Origin: DAOTYH01 sp034435015 | GTDB taxonomy: Bacteria; Chloroflexota; Anaerolineae; Aggregatilineales; UBA3940 | Reading direction: 5' to 3' | NCBI GenBank assembly: GCA_034435015.1 | Contig: DAOTYH010000051.1 | Location: forward strand, 42,274 to 106,273 | DNA length: 64,000 nt | In this document: positions 16,790-25,072 of the stretch, in pieces | Layout of the letters: each line of letters begins with the position of its first letter | Position numbering within the stretch: position 1 is the first letter of the stretch | Made by a program: the position numbers and the translations under genes | The notes under the pieces: model-generated | Databases searched by the model: none | The model's input: only the letters and a program-made list of their open reading frames with translations | What the model was told of the DNA's origin: nothing

Positions 16790-17439
16790 GCGCAAGCAAG
16801 ATTATCCGGGTTTTGATGGTGGACGACCACGCCATGATGCGCATTGGGCTGGCCACCTTTTTACAAGCCTTTGACGACCTGGAGCTGGTAGGCGAAGCAT
16901 CTGATGGCGTAGAGGCGCTGGAATTGTGTGACAGGCTTCAGCCGGATGTGGTTTTGATGGACCTCGTCATGCCTGGGATGGACGGCGTGACAGCCACACG
17001 AGCGATCCGCCAGAAGTATCCTCATATCCAGGTGATTGCTCTGACCAGCTTTGAGGAAGCGGAACTGGTCCACGGAGTTTTGCAGGCCGGCGCGATTGGC
17101 TATCTGCTGAAGGATGTCTCAGCCGAGAAGCTGGCCGAGGCCATCCGTGCCGCTATGGAAGGGAAGCCTTCGCTGGCCCCTGAGGCGGCCCGGATATTGA
17201 TCGAAGCGGCCACACGCTCATCTGCGCCGGTTTTTCAATTGACTGACCGTGAACGCGAGGTTCTGGCCCTCATGGCTGAGGGGATGAACAACACAGAGAT
17301 CGCAAAGCGCTTGGTTGTCAGTCAATCAACCATCAAGAGCCATGTGAGCAGTATTTTATCCAAGCTGGGTGTCAACTCGCGCACTGAGGCAGTCGCCGTT
17401 GCCCTTCAAAAAAACTTGATCCCTCCATCCAGCCGCTGA
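16786..17439 (+). CDS. NarL/LuxR-family response regulator
   Basis: A transcription factor of 217 residues. The receiver domain has VLMVDDHAMM at the start, phospho-acceptor Asp59 in VVLMDLVMPGMDG, a switch Thr in ALTSFEE and Lys in GYLLKDVSAEKL. The LuxR-type HTH (about 150-210) reads LTDREREVLALMAEGMNNTE and then IAKRLVVSQSTIKSHVSSIL. The start at ATG 16786 overlaps the kinase stop (ATGA) and has GAGGTG eight bases upstream, which fits better than the longer GTG-started frame. It is the evident partner of the upstream HisKA_3 kinase. Target genes are not visible. Confidence 0.95.
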   Translation: MSASKIIRVLMVDDHAMMRIGLATFLQAFDDLELVGEASDGVEALELCDRLQPDVVLMDLVMPGMDGVTATRAIRQKYPHIQVIALTSFEEAELVHGVLQAGAIGYLLKDVSAEKLAEAIRAAMEGKPSLAPEAARILIEAATRSSAPVFQLTDREREVLALMAEGMNNTEIAKRLVVSQSTIKSHVSSILSKLGVNSRTEAVAVALQKNLIPPSSR

Positions 17440-17481
17440 ACCGAAGCGGGGTCTCAAACAAGGGGAGGGTTTGATTCAGCA

Positions 17482-17521
17482 ACAGAGCGGCCCCATGATG
17501 GGAGGCCGCTCTGTGGTTTTA
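17482..17521 (+). terminator. Rho-independent terminator after two-component genes
   Basis: ACAGAGCGGCC (17482-17492) pairs perfectly with GGCCGCTCTGT (17504-17514) across an 11-base loop and is followed by GGTTTTA. It ends the kinase/regulator transcript and may also stop transcription from the convergent sigma factor gene. Confidence 0.8.
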
Positions 17522-17543
17522 TCGGATTGGGATCAAGAGAGCC

Positions 17544-18551
17544 TCAGGAGGCGACAAAATCCCGCAACACCGAGGCAAACTGAGGCTGGCGCAGACGGCG
17601 CAAAGCCTGCCGCTCGATCTGGCGGATACGCTCACGCGAGAGGCCGAGTGCTTCGCCTACCTGCTCCAGTGTCTGGGGAGTGCCTCCTTCCAACCCAAAG
17701 CGCAATCTCAGTATCTGGGCTTCTCTGGGCAACAGCTCATTGAGAATCCGGTCAATGGTCTCGCTCAGGGCGATGCTGTGTACCGCCTCATCCGGGCTGA
17801 TGGACTGATCATCCTCGATGAAATCCCCAAATTCACTGTCATCCCCTACCGGCGACTCGAGCGCAATAGTCTGAGGATTGGCCTCCAGGGCCTCACGCAC
17901 CAGCTCCGGCGCCAGATCAAGCCGCTCCCCTAGTTCTGCGTCGGTCGGCTCACGCCCAAGTTCCTGTTCCATGACCTCATTGACAGTCGTGATCCGGCGC
18001 AACTGATCGGACAGGTGTAATGGCAGACGGATAGTGCGTGACTTCTGGGAAAGGGCACGGGTGATCGTCTGGCGGATCCACCAGCTAGCGTAGGTGCTGA
18101 AACGGTTGCCAAGCCGGTAGTCGAACTTGTCTACCGCGATCATCAGCCCGATGTTGCCTTCTTGAATGAGGTCGGACATAGGCAGTCCCTGATTGCGGTA
18201 GCGCTTGGCAATGCTGACGACCAATCGGGTGTTGGCACGTCCCAGATGATCGCGGGCCGCCTGACCGTCTTCAACAATCTCACGCAGAGCGGCAGCCTGC
18301 TGAGGGGACAGATCGGGGGATGTGTCAAGCAGGCGCTGGGCCTCAAAGCCGCGCTCAATGCGCTTGGCTAAGGCAACTTCCTGCTCAGCCGTCAGCAGAG
18401 GCTCACTGGCCATCTGGCGGAAATACAGGCTGACTATATCGTCTGCCGGGATGTGGTCTATATTCTCCGGCACGACATCGTTGCCTGCAAAGAGGTCCTC
18501 TTCCTCTTGATACTCTTCCAGAAAAGAAAGGACATCATCTGTTGAGTTCAT
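17544..18551 (-). CDS. RNA polymerase sigma factor, sigma-70 group 1/2 (RpoD/SigA-like)
   Basis: A 335-residue sigma-70 factor. The ATG at 18551 (MNSTDDVLSF) has AAGGGTG about eight bases upstream. It shows region 1.2 (DDIVSLYFRQM then LLTAEQEVALAKRIERG), region 2 (LVVSIAKRYRNQGLPMSDLI and FSTYASWWIRQTITRAL), region 3 and region 4 with the -35 helix (LGLSRERIRQIERQALRRLR). An acidic stretch at residues 12-35 takes the place of a long region 1.1. The length and complete region 1.2-4 fit either the housekeeping factor or a stationary/stress group 2 factor; a group 2 role seems more likely if a larger RpoD exists elsewhere. Its promoter carries unusual TGTACA repeats. Confidence 0.93.
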   Translation of the reverse strand: MNSTDDVLSFLEEYQEEEDLFAGNDVVPENIDHIPADDIVSLYFRQMASEPLLTAEQEVALAKRIERGFEAQRLLDTSPDLSPQQAAALREIVEDGQAARDHLGRANTRLVVSIAKRYRNQGLPMSDLIQEGNIGLMIAVDKFDYRLGNRFSTYASWWIRQTITRALSQKSRTIRLPLHLSDQLRRITTVNEVMEQELGREPTDAELGERLDLAPELVREALEANPQTIALESPVGDDSEFGDFIEDDQSISPDEAVHSIALSETIDRILNELLPREAQILRLRFGLEGGTPQTLEQVGEALGLSRERIRQIERQALRRLRQPQFASVLRDFVAS

Positions 18552-18602
18552 CTGCTGTACACCCTTCCGCTCGCGCTTCATACTGCTGATATGCACATAT
18601 TT

Positions 18603-18651
18603 TGTACAATGTATGTACATATATTGTATTCAATAGCCCTCATTTTGTCAA
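18603..18651 (-). promoter_or_regulatory. Sigma factor promoter with TGTACA operator-like repeats
   Basis: On the minus strand, TTGACA (18646-18651) is separated by exactly 17 bases from TACAAT (18623-18628), a near-consensus sigma-70 promoter with start near 18616. Two self-complementary TGTACA hexamers (18614-18619 and 18603-18608) are 11 bases apart, one helical turn, right over the expected start site; a third lies at 18556-18561 next to the ribosome site. Confidence 0.8.
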
Positions 18652-18828
18652 ATATTGATCTCCCAAATCGGACTGCTGGCAAAGCTTCGGGCTACCTATT
18701 ACATAGATTGTTATATACTTAATTATCTTACCCCTCTATCAGAATCTCGCAAGAATCGCTCACCTTTGTGCAAGGTAAGCACGGGTAACAGGTCGGTAGC
18801 TAGTTCGACATATCTAGCAGGTGATCGG

Positions 18829-19743
18829 TCAGGGGAATAGACGGCGGACAAAACGTGCAATTGCATAGAGGAGGATAGGTAGAAGTGCCAAGCCGAAGAT
18901 AACTGTGGCAAAGACGTAAGCATAGCGTGGATCGTCAGGCTGGAGTTGCCCCAGCTCTGTGAAGACGGGAGCAAAATAATCCCACTGGCTCTTCATCCAG
19001 AGCCAGATACTGCCGGCCAAGCCAACGGCCTCACCCAGCCACAACTGGAAGGTCTCCCGCCACGGGCCTAATTTGCCCGCCGCGGCCTTCTCGCGGAGTT
19101 TTGCCCCTACCGGCCCGAACCACAGCCAAGCCGCTCCGCCAGCCATCAGGAGCCACCCTCCCCAGGTGTAGATACGTGTTCGGCGGGGGAGACGACCAAG
19201 ATCGGTTTGCGCGGCTGGCCCAGACGCCCGTTGGTCAATTGCTTGCCAGTCGGCCACGCCGTAAGAAGGATCATGGAGAGGCTGTCCCTCGCGATGGGTT
19301 TGCTCCTGAGACAGGCGGGCTATCAGCACGGGTCTCCAGCTATCCCGCTGAGACATCGTGAGTTGCAGGCGCCGCAGGCGGGCCTGATGCGCCCCGCAGT
19401 GAGGACACACGGCACTGTAAACAGGCGCTTCACAGCGCAGGCATCGGCTGGCAAGCCCTGCGCCGCAGGCTGTACAGAAGGGAACCATGCCGTTGTTGGG
19501 CGCGCCGCATGAGGGACATTCCCAGCCTACTGACAGCAGGTTTAACCCAGCGCGATCAGGGTAACCGATCATGCCGCAGTGCGGGCAACACAGACGCGGT
19601 TGCCAGACAGCTACCTCAAACACCTCCCCACAGCTTGAGCAGGTCAGGCAGAAGCCGCCATCGGGTCTTATGTCATCCAGTAATACTGGCGCCTTTTCAG
19701 AGCCGGTCAATGCAGGTTGGCCCGACATACCATCACAGTCCAT
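18829..19743 (-). CDS. Multi-zinc-ribbon membrane protein
   Basis: A 304-residue protein of unknown function. The N-terminal 125 residues hold a chain of Cys pairs (CLTCSSC, CCPHC, CPSC, CTAC, CLRC, CPHC) that would make about three zinc ribbons of the double-zinc-ribbon type. A charged linker follows, and the C-terminal half has two or more hydrophobic segments (WLLMAGGAAWLWFGPV and YAYVFATVIFGLALLPILLY), placing the ribbons in the cytoplasm of a membrane protein. The start is uncertain: the ATG at 19743 or the one at 19728 (MSGQPA); neither has a clear ribosome site. It is transcribed toward the sigma factor gene but 177 bases from its promoter. No enzyme motif is visible. Confidence 0.75.
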   Translation of the reverse strand: MDCDGMSGQPALTGSEKAPVLLDDIRPDGGFCLTCSSCGEVFEVAVWQPRLCCPHCGMIGYPDRAGLNLLSVGWECPSCGAPNNGMVPFCTACGAGLASRCLRCEAPVYSAVCPHCGAHQARLRRLQLTMSQRDSWRPVLIARLSQEQTHREGQPLHDPSYGVADWQAIDQRASGPAAQTDLGRLPRRTRIYTWGGWLLMAGGAAWLWFGPVGAKLREKAAAGKLGPWRETFQLWLGEAVGLAGSIWLWMKSQWDYFAPVFTELGQLQPDDPRYAYVFATVIFGLALLPILLYAIARFVRRLFP

Positions 19744-19803
19744 TTAACGTGACTGACTTCCTGAGAATATATACGCTCAGTTGCCCCAAATGGTTCGACA
19801 CTG

Positions 19804-19842
19804 CAAAACATCAAGCCACCCCGCCATTGCAGGCAGGGTGGC
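19804..19842 (-). terminator. Terminator after tadA / tRNA-Ser(CGA)
   Basis: On the minus strand GCCACCCTGCC pairs with GGCGGGGTGGC (one T-G pair, six-base loop) and is followed by TTGATGTTTT, ten bases past the tRNA 3' end. Confidence 0.8.
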
Positions 19843-19851
19843 CCGATCAGG

Positions 19852-19939
19852 CGGAGAGGGTGGGATTCGAACCCACGGTGACGACATGCGCCACAACGGT
19901 TTTCGAGACCGCCCCATTCAACCACTCTGGCACCTCTCC
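19852..19939 (-). tRNA. tRNA-Ser (anticodon CGA)
   Basis: A type II tRNA of 88 bases. The acceptor strands GGAGAGG and CCTCTCC pair over seven bases with discriminator G, the anticodon loop is CTCGAAA giving CGA (codon UCG), there is a long variable arm, and the T loop is TTCGAAT. CCA is not encoded. It lies 12 bases downstream of tadA in the same direction, with a terminator behind it, so it is probably cut out of a tadA transcript. Confidence 0.95.
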
Positions 19940-19951
19940 AGTATGAAGTTG

Positions 19952-20422
19952 TTAATAACGCTCACCTCTGGCGCGTAGTTCCTCAAAAAAGGCGGCTAAT
20001 TGAGCGCGTGCTTCTTCGGCCAGCACCCCCCGGATCACTTCAACGCGGTGGTTAAGACGCTCATGCCGCAGTAAATCCATCACAGAGCCGCCCGCCCCGG
20101 CTTTTGGATCGTCGGCGGCCCACACAAGGCGGGGCAGCCGCGCCTGAACCATTGCACCTGCACACATCGGGCAAGGCTCCAGCGTGCAGTACAGTGTCAC
20201 ACCGATCAGCCGCCACCCCCCGACGACCCGCGCCGCCTCACGCAGTGCGATCATCTCGGCATGAGCCGTGGGGTCGCCTGTATATTCCTTGCAATTATGC
20301 CCGCGCCCGATCACAACGCCGTCCCGCACCGCCACAGCTCCAACGGGAATGTCCCCTAGAGCGGCGGCGCGGGCCGCCTCGTTTAAGGCCTCGCGCATCC
20401 AGAGAAGGTGTTCTTCAGCCAT
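19952..20422 (-). CDS. tadA: tRNA-specific adenosine deaminase TadA
   Basis: Deaminates adenosine 34 to inosine in tRNA-Arg(ACG). A 156-residue cytidine-deaminase-fold protein with the zinc site HAEMIALREA (catalytic His and Glu) and PCPMCAGAMVQARL (two Cys ligands), followed by the TadA-typical DPKAGAGGSVMDLL region and a C-terminal helix with basic residues for anticodon-arm binding. The ATG at 20422 opens with AEEHLLWMREAL, the standard N-terminal helix. It shares a transcript with tRNA-Ser(CGA) downstream. Confidence 0.95.
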   Translation of the reverse strand: MAEEHLLWMREALNEAARAAALGDIPVGAVAVRDGVVIGRGHNCKEYTGDPTAHAEMIALREAARVVGGWRLIGVTLYCTLEPCPMCAGAMVQARLPRLVWAADDPKAGAGGSVMDLLRHERLNHRVEVIRGVLAEEARAQLAAFFEELRARGERY

Positions 20423-20581
20423 ATCAGGCCACAGAGGCGATTATAACAGGCACAAGACGGGTGGTCAACGGGCCGCAGACATAGGAAAGTGGACAAATGA
20501 CGAAGATATTTAAGACTGTTGAGAGCCGCTTCCGCATGACATTATCCACTCCCAGACATAGCGCGGGCCGCATAGGTGCGT

Positions 20582-20587
20582 TATACT
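20582..20587 (+). promoter_or_regulatory. Probable -10 box of tRNA-Lys
   Basis: TATACT lies 12 bases upstream of the mature tRNA-Lys 5' end. No good -35 hexamer is seen at the right spacing, so this is a half-supported promoter. Confidence 0.45.
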
Positions 20588-20599
20588 ATGTGCCGTCAA

Positions 20600-20671
20600 G
20601 GGGGTGTAGCTCAGAGGAAGAGCAGGAGCCTTTTAAGCTCTTGGCCGGAGGTTCGAGTCCTCCCACCCTCA
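20600..20671 (+). tRNA. tRNA-Lys (anticodon TTT)
   Basis: Acceptor GGGGGTG pairs with CACCCTC (one G-T pair) with discriminator A; D stem GCTC/GAGC; anticodon stem GGAGC/GCTCT with loop CTTTTAA giving TTT; T arm GGAGG-TTCGAGT-CCTCC. The length is 72 bases and CCA is not encoded. Confidence 0.94.
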
Positions 20672-20684
20672 CTCGGAACGCGCT

Positions 20685-20730
20685 CAATTCCGAACTACCG
20701 CAGGGTAGTTCGGAGTTGTGTTATCTTTAT
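20685..20730 (+). terminator. Terminator of tRNA-Lys
   Basis: A 15-bp stem with one T-G pair joins 20685-20699 and 20704-20718 around a four-base loop (core CCGAACTACC / GGTAGTTCGG), followed by TGTTATCTTTAT. It sits 13 bases behind the tRNA and before the phosphoesterase start. Confidence 0.82.
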
Positions 20731-20746
20731 CCCAGGGCTTGCCGGC

Positions 20747-21685
20747 ATGACACGTACCCTTCACTTCGCCCACGTCACAGACATCCATATCTCCGATCGG
20801 GGCGACACAGCCCATGTGGTCGGTACCCATGCGCCGGAGCTGGCACGCGAGTGTTTCGAGCGTCTAAACGAGATAGAAGACCTTGACTTTGTGCTGATCT
20901 CTGGTGATGTGCTTGATCTGGCAACACAGGCAGAGCTGGATCGCTTCCTAGATGTGCTGGCAGTATTGCGCAAAACGTGGCACTTCATCCCCGGCAACCA
21001 CGACGGCTTCATCCATGAGAAGTATCCTGACGCCTTCCAGCCGCATGAGGCCATCCCGCTGATCGATCCACGGCTGGCTTCGCCGCGGCCCGATGCTCAG
21101 AAGGCCCGCTGGAGTCGAACGGTGGCGGCAGGGATTCAGATGATTGGGCTGGACTCCCGTATCCCTGATACGTGGGCAGGAGAGATAGGACGGGAGCAGC
21201 TAGAGTGGCTGAAAGCCGAGCTTGAAGCACACCGCGCTGATCTGGTGATCATTGCGATCCACCACCCGATACACAATCTGGCGCCGCATGTGAACAGCCG
21301 CTGGTGGCAGAACTACCTATGCCGCAATCACAGGGAACTCAACGAGTTGTTTGACCGCTACCCAAATGTTGGGCTGGTGCTGGCCGGACATCATCATGCC
21401 AACCAGATACGTCTGTTTAACGGAAGGGTTCACATCAATACGGCGGCGCTGAGTGGATACCCTTGCAGTTACCGCACACTCTGCCTGAGTGGGACAGAAG
21501 GAGGATGGCGGCTCCAAGTTGAGACTCATCAGGCAGGTCATGAAGCGATCTGGCAACGGGCGCGGGAGGTAGCGGTTGCCTCTCATCCGGCATACGAGTA
21601 CGATCCTCAGAATCCGGCAACCTACCTTGAGTTCTGCGCCGGACGGGCCGAGGACTTGTATTTTGATGGGTTGATAAGCCAATGA
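20747..21685 (+). CDS. Calcineurin-like metallophosphoesterase
   Basis: A binuclear-metal phosphoesterase of 312 residues. The start is set at ATG 20747 because the longer frame runs through the tRNA-Lys gene. All five metal blocks are visible: FAHVTDIHISD, LISGDVLDLA, FIPGNHDG, AIHHPIH and LAGHHHAN. This resembles the class III cAMP phosphodiesterase (CpdA/Icc) and related 3',5'-cyclic or general phosphodiesterases, but the substrate cannot be told. Its stop overlaps the start of the next transporter gene (ATGA), so the two are coupled. Confidence 0.88.
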   Translation: MTRTLHFAHVTDIHISDRGDTAHVVGTHAPELARECFERLNEIEDLDFVLISGDVLDLATQAELDRFLDVLAVLRKTWHFIPGNHDGFIHEKYPDAFQPHEAIPLIDPRLASPRPDAQKARWSRTVAAGIQMIGLDSRIPDTWAGEIGREQLEWLKAELEAHRADLVIIAIHHPIHNLAPHVNSRWWQNYLCRNHRELNELFDRYPNVGLVLAGHHHANQIRLFNGRVHINTAALSGYPCSYRTLCLSGTEGGWRLQVETHQAGHEAIWQRAREVAVASHPAYEYDPQNPATYLEFCAGRAEDLYFDGLISQ

Positions 21686-22578
21686 GCTGGATATTTTTCG
21701 CCATCCTCTCGCCGGCGCTCTACTGCGTGGCGAGCTTTGTGGACAAGTATCTTCTGACCCGCGTGGTGACTGACTACCGCGGGATGCCAGTCTACGGCGC
21801 GGTCATGGGGCTGGTACTTGGGACGCTGTTCTGGATAGGGGCCGGTTTCCCTTTGCTGGCCATGCGGGATGCCGCGCTGATCATTCTGACAGGCGTGTTA
21901 AGTGTGTGGGGGGGTGTGCTGTACTTCAAGGCACTATCCGAAGAGGAAGCCAGCCGGATCGTGGTGCTCATTCAGACAATGCCGCTGTTGGTGCTGATCC
22001 TCTCGGTCATCTTCCTGAGAGAGGTGATCAGTCCCCTCCAACTAGCCGGCTTCTTTCTGATCCTCCTGTCGGCTATTGGTATCTCCATTGACCATCGGAG
22101 CGGGCTTCTGCGGTTGTCGCCTGCCTTCTACCTGCAACTGCTGGCCAATCTGGCGTGGGCGGTTTCAGCAGTTCTGCTTAAGTTCGTGATGGCCACCAAC
22201 AGTTTCTTTGAGATAGTCAGCTACGAGAGCTGGGGATATGCGCTGGGCGGGTTAACGTTGTGGATAGCCTTCCCCGCTATCCGCCAAGCATTTCTCAACA
22301 GCCTGAAGACGGCGGGGGCAAAAGCTGTCAGCATTGTTTTCCTGAATGAGGGTTTTGTGGTCATAGCCAAGTTGTTGGGCGTTTTGGCAATTTCGCTGGG
22401 GCCGGTGGCGCTGGTTAGCGTAGTGGGGAGCACGCAGGTATTCTTCGGCATCTTGTACGGCTGGGTCTTGACGCTGCTTTTCCCTGCCATCTTTAAGGAA
22501 GACATTCGGGCTGGAAACCTTTTCAGAAAGGCTATGTTGGCAGTGGTGATGTTCGCCGGAATCTGGCTGGTGCGTTAG
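21682..22578 (+). CDS. EamA/DMT-superfamily transporter
   Basis: A 298-residue integral membrane protein with about ten hydrophobic segments in two similar halves, as in the drug/metabolite transporter superfamily. It opens with WIFFAILSPALYCVASFVDK, typical for the EamA branch, and each half ends in a conserved proline/glycine-rich helix (VVLIQTMPLLVLILSVIFLR in the first; the second is VALVSVVGSTQVFFGILYG). Translation is coupled to the upstream phosphoesterase by ATGA overlap. The substrate is unknown. Confidence 0.85.
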   Translation: MSWIFFAILSPALYCVASFVDKYLLTRVVTDYRGMPVYGAVMGLVLGTLFWIGAGFPLLAMRDAALIILTGVLSVWGGVLYFKALSEEEASRIVVLIQTMPLLVLILSVIFLREVISPLQLAGFFLILLSAIGISIDHRSGLLRLSPAFYLQLLANLAWAVSAVLLKFVMATNSFFEIVSYESWGYALGGLTLWIAFPAIRQAFLNSLKTAGAKAVSIVFLNEGFVVIAKLLGVLAISLGPVALVSVVGSTQVFFGILYGWVLTLLFPAIFKEDIRAGNLFRKAMLAVVMFAGIWLVR

Positions 22579-22642
22579 CAGGCAGGGATAGGTACAATAG
22601 TTCACCAGTCATTACCCTCAAGCACAAAGGTTTTTACACCCC

Positions 22643-24085
22643 ATGACTGAATACGAGCCTGTCATTGGTCTGGAAGTCCACGCAGAGCTGTTGACCCAAT
22701 CCAAGATGTTCTGCGGCTGTGCAGTGGTAGACAGCACAGAGGCCGACCCGAATCTGTACGTATGCCCTGTGTGCGCTGGCATGCCGGGGGTATTGCCTGT
22801 CATCAACCGGCGGGCGGTGGAATATGCCATGATGGTCGGACTGGCGCTGAACTGCACCATCAATGAGTTCAATCAGTTTGCGCGTAAGTCCTACTTTTAC
22901 CCCGATCTGCCCAAAGGGTACCAGATCACCCAGTACGAGTATCCGCTTGCCAGCAAAGGATGGCTGGAGATCGAAGCAGGGGGGCAAAGCAAACGCATTG
23001 GAATAACGCGGGCGCACCTCGAAGAAGACACCGGCAAGTTGTTTCATGTCGGCAACAACAGCCTGGTTGACCTGAACCGCGCAGGTGTGCCGCTTTTGGA
23101 GATAGTCTCTGAGCCGGATATGCGGTCGGTGGAAGAAGTGGAGGCTTACGCCCGTAAACTCCGCGCGATATTGGTTTATCTCGGTGTCAATCACGGTGAT
23201 ATGAGCAAGGGTGTACTGCGCTTCGAGGCCAATATCTCAATTCGGCCAAAGGGTTCTACAGAACTCAACACCCGTACCGAGATCAAGAACCTTAACAGCA
23301 TCCGGTCGCTGGTGCGGGCCAGCCAGTATGAGATCGCCCGCCAGATCAAAGTGGTTGAGTCAGGGGGGCAGGTTATTCAGCAGACGATGGGTTTTGATGA
23401 GGACACCGGCGAAACACATCCCCAGCGTAGCAAGGAATATGCTGATGATTACCGCTACTTCCCCGAACCTGACCTGCCGCCGCTCCACATCAGCCGGGAG
23501 TGGGTGCAGGAAATAGCACAGAGCCTGCCTGAACTGCCCGATGCCAAAGCCGAACGGTTTGTCTCTGAGCTGGGTTTGCCGAAACAAGATGCCGCCGTGC
23601 TGGTCTCGGACAAGGCGGTCGCTGAGTACTATGAGGCGGCACTGGCCGCCGGCGGCAATCCGAAAACGACCGCCAACTGGATCACCGGCGAGCTGTTCCG
23701 GTTGATGAACACAGCAGGGGTTGAGATCGGAGATGTGCCCGTCAGCCCGGAAGGTTTAGTTGAGTTGATGAGGTTGGTTGAAGAGGGAACGATCAACAAC
23801 AACACAGCTAAAGAAGTACTGGCTGAAATGTCCGCTTCCGGCCAAGGGGCACGCCAAATCGTCGAGGCACGCGGGCTGGCGCAGATCAGCGACGCCGCCG
23901 CACTGGAGGCTGTCGTTGAGCGGGTCATTGAGCAAAATCCGGGGCCTGTTCAGTCCTATCTAAACGGCAAGGAAGGACTGCTTGGCTGGTTTGTGGGGCA
24001 GGCCATGCGCGAGATGAAAGGGCAGGCTAACCCGCAAATGCTCAACCAGATGTTCCGTGAGAAGCTGGAAGCGCGGCGGCAGTAG
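22643..24085 (+). CDS. gatB: Asp-tRNA(Asn)/Glu-tRNA(Gln) amidotransferase subunit B
   Basis: The tRNA-binding and kinase subunit of GatCAB, which converts misacylated Glu-tRNA-Gln (and Asp-tRNA-Asn) to the amide form in the cytoplasm. At 480 residues it is full length. VIGLEVHAELLTQSKMFCGC at the start, the zinc ligands (CGC and CPVC), ARKSYFYPDLPKGYQITQYE, GVPLLEIVSEPD and the EIKNLNSIRS loop are all present, followed by the helical and YqeY-type tail ending GQANPQMLNQMFREKL. GatA and GatC are not adjacent. A TACAAT at 22593-22598 upstream may be its -10 box. Presence implies that the organism makes Gln-tRNA indirectly. Confidence 0.97.
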   Translation: MTEYEPVIGLEVHAELLTQSKMFCGCAVVDSTEADPNLYVCPVCAGMPGVLPVINRRAVEYAMMVGLALNCTINEFNQFARKSYFYPDLPKGYQITQYEYPLASKGWLEIEAGGQSKRIGITRAHLEEDTGKLFHVGNNSLVDLNRAGVPLLEIVSEPDMRSVEEVEAYARKLRAILVYLGVNHGDMSKGVLRFEANISIRPKGSTELNTRTEIKNLNSIRSLVRASQYEIARQIKVVESGGQVIQQTMGFDEDTGETHPQRSKEYADDYRYFPEPDLPPLHISREWVQEIAQSLPELPDAKAERFVSELGLPKQDAAVLVSDKAVAEYYEAALAAGGNPKTTANWITGELFRLMNTAGVEIGDVPVSPEGLVELMRLVEEGTINNNTAKEVLAEMSASGQGARQIVEARGLAQISDAAALEAVVERVIEQNPGPVQSYLNGKEGLLGWFVGQAMREMKGQANPQMLNQMFREKLEARRQ

Positions 24086-24122
24086 CAAGGCGAAAACCTC
24101 CGGATGCGCGGGCAGGCAGTTC

Positions 24123-24398
24123 CTATTGGGTTAAGATGCCGATCAAGCGCACAGGGCCGTTAGTTGCGAAGAAGAAAACGCAGGCCGCCAGCCCCAGCAC
24201 AACATGAGTAATGAGGACGGCGTACAAGCAACCGATATGATGGACTGGCACGCCGTCCTTCTGATCTTGGCGGGCGTGGTTGATAAAGATGACATTTAGA
24301 ACAAGGCCGGCAATGAAGATTCCGAAGTAGTACATGAGCAGGGCCAGCACCGCCTCGCCCAGATAGCTTTTGCCAGGACGCCCCTCAGATGGCTCCAT
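24123..24398 (-). CDS. Small two-TM membrane protein, function unknown
   Basis: A 91-residue protein from ATG 24398 (MEPSEGRP), preferred over the longer frame because GGAGAG lies just upstream. Two hydrophobic helices (YYFGIFIAGLVLNVIFI and YAVLITHVVLGLAACVFFF) flank a charged loop with a His pair. It has the look of TM2/DUF4870-like small proteins but I do not recognise a family. It is convergent with gatB and lies downstream of another membrane protein gene in the same direction, so the two may be one transcript. Confidence 0.6.
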   Translation of the reverse strand: MEPSEGRPGKSYLGEAVLALLMYYFGIFIAGLVLNVIFINHARQDQKDGVPVHHIGCLYAVLITHVVLGLAACVFFFATNGPVRLIGILTQ

Positions 24399-24488
24399 TT
24401 TCTCTCCAGTCAAAATAGTGAGGCACACCAAACCAATGTGTGCCCCGCTATTCTCCCTCAGAACAACCGTTATGGGGAGGGGTAAATA

Positions 24489-24989
24489 CTATACAGCAGG
24501 GGTGATAGTCTGATTTCGGGTGACAGCCGCATAGATCGCGCCGCCCGCCGCGCCAAGGCTCGCTGAGAAGAGGAGTACAAAACACACACCGATCACCAAG
24601 CCAAAAGCAACACTTCCTTCCATTATGCCCGCCGGCAGGTCAGCCGATTGGAACTGGGTTACAGACTGCATGATCGTCTGCATGCCCAATGCCAGCGTGG
24701 CGATAGAGTTCACGATCCCCATCACCGCGCCTGAGATCAACGCGGCGATAGCACCCCCTAGAGCCATGGGACCAGGTTCCATAGGTTTGCCGTTTTGCCT
24801 CGCAAAGAACGCATAGCCCGCCCCGATGACAGCAAAAAACAAGTAGGCAACGCAACAGCAGGCTAAGCTCAGAACCGCCAACTGTGGAGCCGCGAAGCCG
24901 GCCGCATTGGTAATGATGGCAAGTGCCAACGTCACCACGACGCCAATACCGGCTGATTTTAACAGTGCATTTGTGTCGAGAGCTGACAT
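24489..24989 (-). CDS. Four-TM membrane protein, function unknown
   Basis: A 166-residue protein starting at ATG 24989 (MSALDTNALL) behind a perfect GGAGGAAGG. It is made of four hydrophobic segments with small residues: IGVVVTLALAIITNAAGFAA, a Cys-Cys-Cys-rich helix around residue 45, LGGAIAALISGAVMGIVNSI, and a glycine-rich last helix. The layout resembles DUF4199/DUF5518-like bacterial proteins of unknown role. No catalytic motif is seen. Confidence 0.65.
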   Translation of the reverse strand: MSALDTNALLKSAGIGVVVTLALAIITNAAGFAAPQLAVLSLACCCVAYLFFAVIGAGYAFFARQNGKPMEPGPMALGGAIAALISGAVMGIVNSIATLALGMQTIMQSVTQFQSADLPAGIMEGSVAFGLVIGVCFVLLFSASLGAAGGAIYAAVTRNQTITPAV

Positions 24990-25072
24990 GCCTTCCTCCA
25001 ACCCATCAGGAAAGGGGTAGAACCAGATGGCCTGTCTAGATGAGTAAACTCCGTTTAAGAAAGCTTAAAAGA

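Noticed and set aside
20576..20746. N-terminal extension of the phosphoesterase through the tRNA-Lys gene
   Set aside because: It would translate the tRNA and its terminator; the ATG at 20747 starts exactly at the first metal-binding block.
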